Assembly: GCA_009746045.1 (NCBI GenBank) | Contig: RPFO01000692.1 | Location: 529,640-593,639 of the forward strand | Origin: Mesostigma viride | Lineage: Eukaryota > Streptophyta > Mesostigmatophyceae > Mesostigmatales > Mesostigmataceae | Direction: 5' to 3' | Length of the DNA: 64,000 nucleotides | In this document: one piece after another, positions 30,301 through 40,800 of the stretch | How positions within the stretch are numbered: position 1 is the first letter of the stretch | How the letters are laid out: each line of letters starts with the position of its first letter | Notes under the pieces: model-generated | Databases searched by the model: none | Told to the model about the DNA's origin: nothing | The model's input: the letters and a program-made list of their open reading frames with translations, nothing else | Position numbers and translations under genes: made by a program

Positions 30301-30794
30301 GCACGCAATATCTGCACTGTCGCGTTGAAAACCGTTTTATAGTTGCGAAATAACAAGAATACCAATCCCACGCACCGGCTGCTGCGTTTCTATCTCATGC
30401 AACCATGGCATCGTATGCCTGTCCGCTGCTCGGTCCCAGCAGCTCTCGGGCTCACAGCAGCGACCTTGCACTATCTGACCACCGACTTACTCCTCCGCAG
30501 GCGGCCATTTCCCGCCCAGTGAGTTTAAATGCATTGCTAAGGAAAACCCATATCGTAGAACATCTTATTACGCAACAAAAACTGCGGAATAAAATATGAC
30601 GCTCAGCAGGCCGCTGCTGCGAAAATCAAGCAAGTACTCAGGTCAGTACTCGCGTGCAGACACGTGTGTAGTACTCCTACACACAGATCTCGAGTGATTT
30701 ATCTAGTACCAAATCCGAAAGGCTTGCATCACTCCCCGGACAGGAGAACTTTTGCGGATGACTGTAGGTGTAAGTTGGCGATGCCATGGTATCC
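27306..30794. other. No gene seen
   Basis: Several kilobases without recognisable coding sequence. It holds the inverted mate (28040-28233) of the 14581-14740 repeat. Short direct repeats occur, such as TTCTATCATTACTC twice at about 28585-28614 and a twice-used AAAATATCTAC near 28735-28770. Small ORFs present (under 80 codons) look random. Confidence 0.4.
28040..28233. repeat. Dispersed repeat, inverted mate of 14581-14740
   Basis: Contains CCAGCCTTGCGCACGC-type GC-rich units, then TTGTGCATCGTCTGAAGAAA and CAGTGTCTGATGTTTACAAA, the reverse complement of the earlier copy. AAACGGCTAGTTGAATTTCC follows, repeated at 28228-28290. Confidence 0.65.
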
Positions 30795-30943
30795 GGAGAC
30801 GTCCGTCCTATAGTCAGCAAAATTGGTGCGAGAGGTCCCCAGTTCGATTCCGGTCGGATTCATTTGCAGATCGCGTTTTCCGCGTTTTCCGCGGCCTGGC
30901 ACTGAACGCAAAGGTTTTCACCTTTGCGGAGTGTCTGATCAGA
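30795..30943 (+). mobile_element. tRNA-like SINE, copy 2
   Basis: Plus-strand copy of the element at 10185-10332: an A-box-like TAGTCAGCAAAATTGG, the B box GTTCGATTCC, CGCGTTTTCCGCGTTTTCCG, and a terminal hairpin CGCAAAGGT-TTTC-ACCTTTGCG at 30907-30928. Both copies end at CTGATCAGA-type sequence. Confidence 0.65.
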
Positions 30944-31479
30944 AAGTACTCAGGTATAACCAACCATTAAAAAAAGAAACCCTGCGCCCTCCCAAACCAG
31001 ACCAGTTTTCAGGCGTGAACATGTTTAGTCATACACAAGTATTCTACTAACTCAGCATCTCGTTTAACGCAGGCAAGCATGAACTCCATCGCCAAATTCG
31101 CTTTTTTATCCAGAGTCTCAAGCAAAACCCAACTAAGGGGAGCCTGTCATGGGGGGGGAAGATCAGCATGGCGATACAAAAGCTAAGGCATGGCTTCTCA
31201 GCCGAGAGTGCATGGCTCTCTGCGTAGTCACAGCATAACTAAATAATAAAGCTAGGCATCATCTGGTGTGTGGCGCGTCATGGGCACACATGTACATGAC
31301 TGATACATAAATCAGCTGGTATAGTGCCTGTAGTAGGCGTGCATGTACAAGGCCACGGTCTAACTATTCTACACTACTGCTGTATTCCCCTAAGTTGGGG
31401 CGTCTGGTGTCGCTGGGGCCGCGGTGGTCGCTGGGGTGGCGTGCCAGGGCTTGTGGCCGACGTAGATGGCCGCCCCCTT
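30944..31479. other. No gene seen
   Basis: Non-coding; a short stretch near 31180-31260 (GGCATGGCTTCTCAGCCGAG, GCATGGCTCTCTGCG) weakly recalls the SINE-like element of 4997-5354. Confidence 0.3.
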
Positions 31480-32317
31480 CTAGTGCACCGGCTGTCCCGC
31501 CTTGGTCTGCCGGAGCTGGAGGTAGGTCGGCCATAGCTCCCGTCGCCGTTGTTGCTGCGCCGGGGTCAAGTCGTTGTCCACGGTGAAGGGAGTGTTCTCG
31601 AGCCGCTTGCGGCGTCTGAGAAACGAAGTCTTGTCCGCTGCATGGGCTCTAATTAAAGATGAGAAGAAGCGGGGGCGCCCCCGCCTTACCCCGCGCGCTG
31701 GGAAGGCGGTGGGCGACCAGCTTAATCTCACCAAGGAGGCCCATGCGAGCAAGGATTTTGCTCTCAATCACACGTGCAAGCTTAGTCAGAATTCTCGCCT
31801 TCTTCCATGTCGAAGTTCTTGAGTATGGCGTTAAGGCTGCACTTGGCGAGCTCGGCCTCCTCGCGGAGGTCGAGCTTCTGCTGCTGGAGCTAGCTGTGCT
31901 GCAATGGCAGAGGTGGTGGAGGTGGTGTGGTGCTTAAGCATGTCCGCCCAGGTCTGGGTGGGAGGCCGCATCGCCGCCCGGGCCAGTGAGGGCTGGCTTG
32001 GCGGCAATGTCCTTCACCGCCTGGGCGGTGAGGCCTGCGGTGTTTTGCAGGACCTCAAAGGCGATGGCATTGTCCTGGAGACGCTGGTCGATGTCGCGGA
32101 GCTGGGCGGTGCTGATGATGGCGGCGGAGGAGGGGGTGGCGGCGGTGGAGGAGGCGAGGAGGCTGGAGGTGGCGGTGGAGATGGTGGAGAGGAGGGGGAG
32201 CTCGGCACTCAGCGTGCCGCCCATGGCCGCCACATCTGCAGCGATGGGGGCCACGTGCTGCTCCATCATCCATTCCATCCCATGTTCCCCTCGATCCCAC
32301 AGAGGACTTATGCTCAC
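31480..32317 (-). pseudogene. LINE ORF1-like relic (copy 3)
   Basis: On the minus strand, EQHVAPIAADVAAMGGTLSA, QLRDIDQRLQDN and TAGLTAQAVKDIAAKPAL (about 32290-31950) match copy 1. After frame breaks the C-terminal block FLRRRKRLENTPFTVDNDLT followed by PAQQQRRRELWPTYLQLRQT (about 31620-31490) matches copies 1 and 2. The middle, including most of the RRM-like domain, is degraded, and the frame changes at least twice. The N-terminal third is absent. Confidence 0.7.
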
Positions 32318-32372
32318 GTGACGCAGTCATGTGTACATTACTACATTAATTAATATTAATTATTTATCCTTG
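32271..32372. repeat. TTAA-family terminus block
   Basis: CCATTCCATCCCATGTTCCC, GGACTTATGCTCACGTGACG, CAGTCATGTG and an imperfect TTAA run repeat the arrangement at 25190-25280. Confidence 0.5.
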
Positions 32373-33438
32373 TGGACCATCTGCCTCCAGATGATAGACA
32401 TGCCAGGGGGCTGCCCTGGCGTGAGCCCATTACATGGGTAACACAGTGAAAAAATAGATAGGAAGAACAAACATAACTGGTTGTCTCGATCAATGCAACA
32501 TCATTCCGGCTCGAATCATGATCCCTGATAACAGCGATAGCTAGTAATAGATAGGAGTAAAGGCTCAAAGAGAAAGTGGTAAAGACAAAGGAGAGAAAGA
32601 AAAAAATAAATATTGAAGAAAATATACTTTAAATTTTGTACTACCAAAATATAATATAATAATAATAATGAAATTCATATTCATCACCAATAATAATAAT
32701 AATAATAATAATAATGAAGTTCATATTCATCATCCTGAACGACTCGAAAACGCGGAAAAGATAACGGCAGGCTTGAGCTACCATGGTCCGGATTCTCCGG
32801 ATTCTCCTGATTTCCGGCCTACGCTGGTTGTCTCCTTGATAATGAAATGATCTATAAGAACAATAATAATATCGAGCATGTGCTTAATCAATTAGTTAAT
32901 GAACAGCACGCAAGCACGTTGGGGAGCTGCAGGGCATTAATGAAACCCTTTGATGTGAAGAAGCCTATACTAACTGATTCTAATTGCCTAGCATATCTAG
33001 GGGGCAGGGACCGTCGACTGGCAGAATTGCAGCAATTGAGGGTGAGACGTGCCTTCACAAGGCCTACCGGAGGATCAAGGCTTGTTGGCCTCCACTATCT
33101 GATGCCAAGCCAGCTTGCCCTGCATATTTCCCCCTAATAATCAGTGAGAGGCTTAGGCACCACATGTCTGCCACTTGTTGGTCCCGGAATGTGCGGGTCC
33201 CGTGCAGCGTTTGGCTGTGGGCCTGTGACTGGGCCGCCCCACGTAAGGAGGCGACGGCCAGGCAGCCAGACCACAGCATGAGTTTATCGATCCATATGGG
33301 GCATGCGCCAATCCTCCCCTCGATGGTTCTCCTGCCTAAGTCAACTTCAGGCGCGAATCACCGCGGAACCTGCTGAGCCGCAAGCGCTTGCTGGACCTGC
33401 AAATGCCCGCGATTGAACAGTAGGGGAACAGTGTGTGT
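32373..33438. other. No gene seen; (AAT)n microsatellite
   Basis: (AAT)n runs at 32655-32668 and 32690-32715 are bracketed by a direct repeat (ATGAA[AG]TTCATATTCATCA). The rest, including the stretch near 32990-33380 with open frames up to 130 codons, shows no domain I recognise. Confidence 0.35.
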
Positions 33439-33508
33439 GGATAATTAATTCATTAGTTAATTAAACTCGTGCTCTGGATGGGGAGTCACGGAGTATTAAC
33501 CCCGATCT
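33439..33508 (+). repeat. TTAA-family terminus block leading into (ATGG)n
   Basis: ATTAATTCATTAGTTAATTA, then AACTCGTGCTCTGGATGGGG and AGTCACGGAGTATTAACCCC. This is the same order as at 8160-8235, where it is also followed by GGAT units. Confidence 0.6.
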
Positions 33509-33797
33509 ATGGATGGATGGATGGATGGATGGATGGATGGATGGATGGATGGATGGATGGATGGATGGATGGATGGATGGATGGATGGATGGATGGATGG
33601 ATGGATGGATGGATGGATGGATGGATGGATGGATGGATGGATGGATGGATGGATGGATGGATGGATGGATGGTTGGTTGGTTGGTTGGTTGGTTGGTTGG
33701 TTGGTTGGTTGGTTGGTTGGTTGGTTGGTTGGTTGGTTGGTTGGTTGGTTGGTTGGTTGGTTGGTTGGTTGGTTGGTTGGTTGGGTGGGTGGATGGA
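33509..33797 (+). repeat. (ATGG)n followed by (TTGG)n tetranucleotide array
   Basis: About 160 bp of perfect ATGG repeats switch abruptly at about 33673 to about 112 bp of TTGG repeats. The ORFs that span it on both strands are artefacts of the repeat. Confidence 0.95.
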
Positions 33798-34217
33798 ACA
33801 CACATTCCTACTGGTCTATTCAATCTATTTCAAGTAGATGGGCCGGACCCTAGCGGTCACGCCCGGCATGCTTCCCTCGGGAGCAAGTACCCTTCTTCCC
33901 CACAGCAGGGTGTGTGTGGATAGTGTGTGTGTACAGCCGGCACAAACAAGGGGGCGGGGGGGGGGAACAGGGGTTGTCGCAAGTCGACGGGCGCAGCAGC
34001 GACAGTTAACCGATCGGTGATGCGCATACTGGTAGCGGAGCATGGCCCATTATTTTGCATAACCAGGAATCAGGACCGAGAGTACTACTGCAAGACAAGT
34101 AGTGCACTATGGGACATGGAGTGCACTGTACATGTTGGACCAGTAGTGCACAGAACAGGACTATCATGTCTATTGAACGTGACAATTACTTTTTAAGATT
34201 GGAACAACACACTATGG
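33798..34217. other. No gene seen
   Basis: Mixed-composition sequence with a G-run (33950-33965) and repeated AGTGCAC/TGCACA words near 34100-34155. No coding signal recognised. Confidence 0.3.
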
Positions 34218-34490
34218 GATGAGAGGGATCGAGTACACTGAGAGATAGAGGAGAGTATGAGCATAGGATAGGAGTACACTGAGAGATAGAGGAGAGTATG
34301 AGCATAGGATAGGAGTACACTGAGAGATAGAGGAGAGTATGAGCATAGGATAGGAGTACACTGAGAGATAGAGGAGAGTATGAGCATAGGATAGGAGTAC
34401 ACTGAGAGATAGAGGAGAGTATGAGCATAGGATAGGAGTACACTGAGAGATAGAGGAGAGGGTGAGCATAGGATAGGAGTACACTGAAGG
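34218..34490 (+). repeat. 41-bp tandem repeat, about 6-7 copies
   Basis: Unit GAGAGATAGAGGAGAGTATG + AGCATAGGATAGGAGTACACT, nearly perfect; the last copy differs by GGGTGAGC. Confidence 0.9.
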
Positions 34491-34860
34491 ACAGGACAAA
34501 ATGCAGTGCGGGTTAGGAAAGAGACACCTAGGATGCCCACATAGACAGCACGGGGAAAGCCCATGACTCATACTGGTACAGCATTGTGGCGGGAGAATGC
34601 CACGAAGACGAGAACGTGGAACGAGCACGTCTCCAGGCATCATTGGAGGGAAGCAAGGTGGAATATGTGCATGGTTCATTGATCATGTGACGGTCCATAG
34701 ATCACACAACTACAAGAGTGCTGAGGCCAATGGCATCAGAATTCGAATCGTGTGCACATGTTGTACATACGGCCAGCCGGATGAGCAGGCTGTGCCTAGG
34801 GACGTAACTCGCTCGATACCCGCATGCAGGGCGGTCACATTACTTCATACACACATGTAA
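34491..34860. other. No gene seen; possible 3' flank of the TrmJ-like gene
   Basis: If the minus-strand methyltransferase gene splices across the 53-bp array, its last exon should lie here or lower. I could not identify it. Confidence 0.3.
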
Positions 34861-37800
34861 GGGACAAACCGGGCTTGGAGAGCCGTGCAAGGAATAGGGC
34901 GAGAAGGATGGCGTAGACGCACCAGGCTGAAGAAGCCGTGCAAGGAATAGGACGAGAAGAATGGAGTGGACGCACCAGGCTGAAGAAGCCGTGCAAGGAA
35001 TAGGGCGAGAAGAATGGAGTGGACGCACCAGGCTGAAGAAGCCGTGCAAGGAATAGGACGAGAAGGATGGAGTGGACGCACCAGGCTGAAGAAGCCGTGC
35101 AAGGAATAGGACGAGAAGAATGGAGTGGACGCACCAGGCTGAAGAAGCCGTGCAAGGAATAGGACGAGAAGGATGGAGTGGACGCACCAGGCTGAAGAAG
35201 CCGTGCAAGGAATAGGACGAGAAGGATGGAGTGGACGCACCAGGCTAAAGAAGGGAGCCGTGCAAGGAATAGGGCGAGAAGGATGGAGTGGACGCACCAG
35301 GCTGAAGAAGCCGTGCAAGGAATAGGGCGAGAAGGATGGCGTGGACGCACCAGGCTGAAGAAGCCGTGCAAGGAATAGGGCGAGAAGGATGGAGTGGACG
35401 CACCAGGCTAAAGAAGGGAGCCGTGCAAGGAATAGGACGAGAAGGATGGAGTGGACGCACCAGGCTGAAGAAGCCGTGCAAGGAATAGGACGAGAAGGAT
35501 GGAGTGGACGCACCAGGCTGAAGAAGCCGTGCAAGGAATAGGACGAGAAGGAAGGAGTGGACGCACCAGGCTGAAGAAGCCGTGCAAGGAATAGGGCGAG
35601 AAGAATGGAGTGGACGCACCAGGCTGAAGAAGCCGTGCAAGGAATAGGGCGAGAAGGATGGAGTGGACGCACCAGGCTGAAGAAGCCGTGCAAGGAATAG
35701 GACGAGAAGAATGGAGTGGACGCACCAGGCTGAAGAAGCCGTGCAAGGAATAGGACGAGAAGGATGGAGTGGACGCACCAGGCTGAAGAAGCCGTGCAAG
35801 GAATAGGACGAGAAGAATGGAGTGGACGCACCAGGCTGAAGAAGGGAGCCGTGCAAGGAATAGGGCGAGAAGAATGGAGTGGATGCACCAGGCTGAAGAA
35901 GGAAGCCGTGCAAGGAATAGGACGAGAAGGATGGAGTGGACGCACCAGGCTGAAGAAGCCGTGCAAGGAATAGGACGAGAAGAATGGAGTGGACGCATCA
36001 GGCTGAAGAAGCCGTGCAAGGAATAGGGCGAGAAGGATGGAGTGGACGCACCAGGCTGAAGAAGCCGTGCAAGGAATAGGGCGAGAAGAATGGAGTGGAC
36101 GCATCAGGCTGAAGAAGCCGTGCAAGGAATAGGGCGAGAAGGATGGAGTGGACGCACCAGGCTGAAGAAGCCGTGCAAGGAATAGGACGAGAAGGATGGA
36201 GTGGACGCACCAGGCTGAAGAAGGGAGCCGTGCAAGGAATAGGGCGAGAAGGATGGAGTGGACGCACCAGGCTGAAGAAGGGAGCCGTGCAAGGAATAGG
36301 ACGAGAAGGATGGAGTGGACGCACCAGGCTGAAGAAGCCGTGCAAGGAATAGGACGAGAAGGATGGAGTGGACGCACCAGGCTGAAGAAGGGAGCCGTGC
36401 AAGGAATAGGACGAGAAGGATGGAGCGGACGCACCAGGCTGAAGAAGCCGTGCAAGGAATAGGGCGAGAAGAATGGAGTGGACGCACCAGGCTAAAGAAG
36501 CCGTGCAAGGAATAGGACGAGAAGGATGGAGTGGACGCACCAGGCTGAAGAAGCCGTGAAAGGAATAGGACGAGAAGAATGGAGTGGACGCATCAGGCTG
36601 AAGAAGCCGTGCAAGGAATAGGGCGAGAAGGATGGAGTGGACGCACCAGGCTGAAGAAGCCGTGCAAGGAATAGGACGAGAAGGATGGAGTGGACGCACC
36701 AGGCTGAAGAAGGGAGCCGTGCAAGGAATAGGGCGAGAAGGATGGCGTAGACGGACCAGGCTGAAGAAGGGAGCCGTGCAAGGAATAGGACGAGAAGGAT
36801 GGCGTGGACGCACCAGGCTGAAGAAGCCGTGCAAGGAATAGGACGAGAAGAATGGAGTGGACGCATCAGGCTGAAGAAGCCGTGCAAGGAATAGGACGAG
36901 AAGGATGGAGTGGACGCACCAGGCTAAAGAAGGGAGCCGTGCAAGGAATAGGACGAGAAGGAAGGAGTGGACGCACCAGGCTGAAGAAGCCGTGCAAGGA
37001 ATAGGGCGAGAAGGATGGAGTGGACGCACCAGGCTGAAGAAGCCGTGCAAGGAATAGGACGAGAAGGATGGAGTGGACGCACCAGGCTAAAGAAGGGAGC
37101 CGTGCAAGGAATAGGACGAGAAGGATGGAGTGGACGCATCAGGCTGAAGAAGCCGTGCAAGGAATAGGGCGAGAAGGAAGGAGTGGACGCATCAGGCTGA
37201 AGAAGCCGTGCAAGGAATAGGGCGAGAAGGATGGAGTGGACGCACCAGGCTGAAGAAGCCGTGCAAGGAATAGGACGAGAAGGAAGGAGTGGACGCACCA
37301 GGCTGAAGAAGCCGTGCAAGGAATAGGACGAGAAGGATGGAGTGGACGCACCAGGCTGAAGAAGGGAGCCGTGCAAGGAATAGGACGAGAAGGATGGAGT
37401 GGACGCACCAGGCTGAAGAAGCCGTGCAAGGAATAGGACGAGAAGGATGGAGTGGACGCACCAGGCTAAAGAAGGGAGCCGTGCAAGGAATAGGACGAGA
37501 AGGATGGAGTGGACGCACCAGGCTGAAGAAGCCGTGCAAGGAATAGGACGAGTAGGATGGAGTGGACGCACCAGGCTGAAGAAGCCGTGCAAGGAATAGG
37601 ACGAGAAGGATGGAGTGGACGCACCAGGCTGAAGAAGCCGTGCAAGGAATAGGACGAGAAGGATGGAGTGGACGCACCAGGCTAAAGAAGCCGTGCAAGG
37701 AATAGGACGAGAAGGATGGAGTGGACGCACCAGGCTGAAGAAGGGAGCCGTGCAAGGAATAGGACGAGAAGGATGGAGTGGACGCACCAGGCTAAAGAAG
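34861..37800 (-). repeat. 53/57-bp minisatellite, about 55 copies, continuous with the 3' end of a coding exon
   Basis: The plus-strand unit is GCCGTGCAAGGAATAGGACG + AGAAGGATGGAGTGGACGCA + CCAGGCTGAAGAA, 53 bp; a 4-bp GGGA insertion gives 57-bp variants, and A/G, ATGG/AAGG and C/T variants are scattered. On the minus strand each unit reads CACGGCTTCTTCAGCCTG|GTGCGTCC, matching the end of the methyltransferase exon at 37788 and its donor. The minus strand has no stop codon in any of the three frames of the unit, so apparent ORFs up to 536 codons run through it. Confidence 0.92.
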
Positions 37801-40800
37801 CCGTGCAAGAACTGGAGCTCCCTCTTGCTGGCGTTGGCGCGCAGAAGCAGCCGCCGCATCTGGGGCACAAAACGGTCGCTAAATGTGTCGTCACCCGCGT
37901 TACCGCCAGCAATTCTGGCGCCTCCCTGTCTAGCAGGATCTTTACCGCCGCCCGTTTTGACACCGCCACTTTCACTGCCAGCACGATGGCTGGTTGCGCC
38001 CATGTCGTTTCTGCTTCCAACCGCGGCATCCACCGTACCAGCAGCCCGCTGGTACCCCCTGCCCTCAAACTCCTCTGGCGGCACATCACCACCAACGGTG
38101 TCCACACCACTAGCGTCTGCAACAGGGCCAAGGCGGCCAGGGCCGGCTTGAGCACGTGACGCCGCAGGTGTTGTGCCAGACGGGTTGCCTGCCGGGGGGC
38201 TGCCTGATGACGGCGTGCTAGGCCTCCCTGGCGTTGCTGTGCCTGCAGCGCTGCTGGCATCATTACCCGCCCACTGGATGAGGTCAGCAGAGGCGCTGAC
38301 GAGCTGGTCCCATCGCCGGATGACGGCGTCCACCTCAGCAAGTGTGGCTGAGCCTGCAAGGGGGTGGGGTGGACAAATCCGTGAGGCGAATAGGCACGCC
38401 CATAACTATTACTGCAGGGGGGTGGGGTGGTCACATCTGTGAGGGGAGTAGGCACGCCCATTACTAGGACTGCAGGGGGGTGGGGTGGGCACATCCGTGA
38501 GGGGAATAGGCACGCCCATTACAACGCACACTCGGCCTTCTTAAATATTGGCATGGCCTTCTTAAATATTGGCATGGCCTTCTTAAATATCGACTTCCAC
38601 ACCACACAAATAACAATTTATCACCCAAAAACCAATGGCTATCTATAGATCCTTGTTATATAGATTCATGGCTATCTATAGATCCTTGTTATAAAGATCC
38701 ATGGCTATCTATAGACCCTTGTCATATAGATCCATGGCTATCGTGCACAGGCGCACATGCCCACATGGAGGTGAGCCCAAGTGACATGTGTGCACCAGGG
38801 TGCACGGTGGGACAAGGCAAACAGAAGAAGCCGTGGCTCTTTTGCCCACCTGTACGACACAGCCAAAAATTAAGTCGTGTTTCAGAAACCCACCTGAAGG
38901 ACAAAGCAAAAAATTAACCAAATTGAGTTTCACGTGCCTACCTGGAAGGGACCGGTACGCCGCAGAGCGCGGGTGAGGGGCCATGGACCCTGGCAAGGCG
39001 GGCGCATTAGTGGGTCGCCCCACCTCATCCGCGTCCTCTGGCAGTGTCGCTCTGGCACCGTTGGCAGTGCTGATGGAGTCATGCGTGGTGGATAATTGCC
39101 GCAATGGCGGTGGCGGTGGTGGTGGCGGGGGGGACGCCACCCCTTCGTAGAGGCGAGACAGCGCGACGGCGCACGCCTGGCTCAGATCTGCCAAAGGGAG
39201 GGAGCCAGGGGCAATGCAGGGCAGGCTGGTGGATTCAAAAAATGGTTGGGCAGGCCAGCAGGCCAGCAGGCCAGCAGGCCAGCAGGCCAGCAGGCCAGCA
39301 GGCCAGCAGGCCAGCAGGCCAGCAGGCCAGCAGGCCAGCAGGCCAGCAGGCCAGCAGGCCAGCAGGCCAGCAGGCCAGCAGGCCAGCAGGCCAGCAGGCC
39401 AGCAGGCCAGCAGGCCAGCAGGCCAGCAGGCCAGCAGGCCAGCAGGCCAGCAGGCCAGCAGGCCAGCAGGCCAGCAGGCCAGCAGGCCAGCAGGCCAGCA
39501 GGCCAGCAGGCCAGCAGGCCAGCAGGCCAGCAGGCCAGCAGGCCAGCAGGCCAGCAGGCCAGCAGGCCAGCAGGCCAGCAGGCCAGCAGGCAGGTAGGCG
39601 GGCGGGCAGGTAGGCGGGCGGGCGGGCAGGCAAGCCGGCCAGCAGGCAGGTAGGCGGGCGGGCGGGCAGGCAAGCCGGCGGATCCGAAGGTGGGCAGGCG
39701 GGTGGGTAGGCCGGCAGTGTGGTGAGCACACGGGCAGGTGGCACTTCGCAGGGCCATCGCTCACGGCCTTTATCTCCCTTTCCGTCCAAGTGCTGGTATC
39801 ACCATTTATGGGCGCAACGGATCAGGTGAGGGAGCGTGACCCGCCCAGCCCAGCCGTGTGCGATAATCCTACTGCCTATAAGCATGCGATAGTCCACTAT
39901 GTAACAGCCATCAGTCAACTACATTACAGTAACCGGTCAACTGTGTGATAGCAATCGGTCAACCATGTTATAGCAATCGGTCAACCATGTTATAGCAATC
40001 GGTCAACCATGTTATAGCAATCGGTCAACCATGTTATAGCAATCGGTCAACCATGTTATAGCAATCGGTCAACCATGTTATAGCAATCGGTCAACCATGT
40101 TATAGCAATCGGTCAACCATATTATAGCAATCGGTCAACCATGTTATAGCAATCGGTCAACCATGTTCTAGCAATCGGTCAACCATGTTATAGCAATCGG
40201 TCAACCATGTTATAGCAATCGGTCAACCATGTTATAGCAATCGGTCAACCATGTTATAGCAATTGGTCAACCATGTTATAGCAATCGGTCAACCATGTTA
40301 TAGCAATTGGTCAACCATGTTATAGCAATTGGCCAGCTATGTGATAGCAATCGGTCAACTTACTCAAGCTGGGCTGCCACCTGCCGGTCGCAAGCTCGCA
40401 CACGTGGCTGCACATGGCCAGCTCCTCGGTGAGTAGGCCGATATCCTCGCGTCCGAACACTAGCTGCGTGGGGGGAGGGGAGGGGGGGGACATTACGCTG
40501 GTCATGAGGAGATATGTAATCATACACTACAAGATATCATAGAGGGATAAGGGAAGGGGGGACATTACGCAGGTCATGAGGAGATATGTAATCATACACT
40601 TCTAGATATCATAGAGGGATAAGGGAAGGGGGGACATTACGCAGGTCTCGAGGAGATATGTAATCATACACTACAAGATATCATAGAGGGATAAGGGAAG
40701 GGGGGACATAAGGTACGCGAGGCACGGAGGTGCTGCATTACCCGTTGGGTTAATTGGTTGGAAGGCATGGATGTGCACGGTGGCGTGTTTATGTAATGAC

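Noticed and set aside
30795-30880. A tRNA gene, suggested by GTTCGATTCC and flanking sequence
   Set aside because: The A-to-B box distance is too short for an anticodon arm, the T stem is imperfect, and no 7-bp acceptor stem can be formed; two dispersed copies fit a SINE instead.
31934-32353. Gly-rich plus-strand ORF at the ORF1 relic
   Set aside because: Antisense of the LINE ORF1 relic, whose minus-strand frames align with the two other copies.
33461-33923. ORFs of WMDG/WLVG and HPSI/NQPT repeats
   Set aside because: Perfect tetranucleotide arrays read in several frames; no coding signal outside the array.
34840-37800. Long minus-strand ORFs (up to 536 codons) of HGFFSLVRPLHPS-type repeats
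   Set aside because: They arise because a 53-bp unit happens to lack stops in all minus-strand frames; no start context or independent coding evidence. Kept only as a possible read-through tail of the methyltransferase.
39096-39764. ORFs of QASRPAG and LLACWPAG repeats
   Set aside because: Perfect 8-bp array; only the segment 38942-39187 on the minus strand is a real exon.
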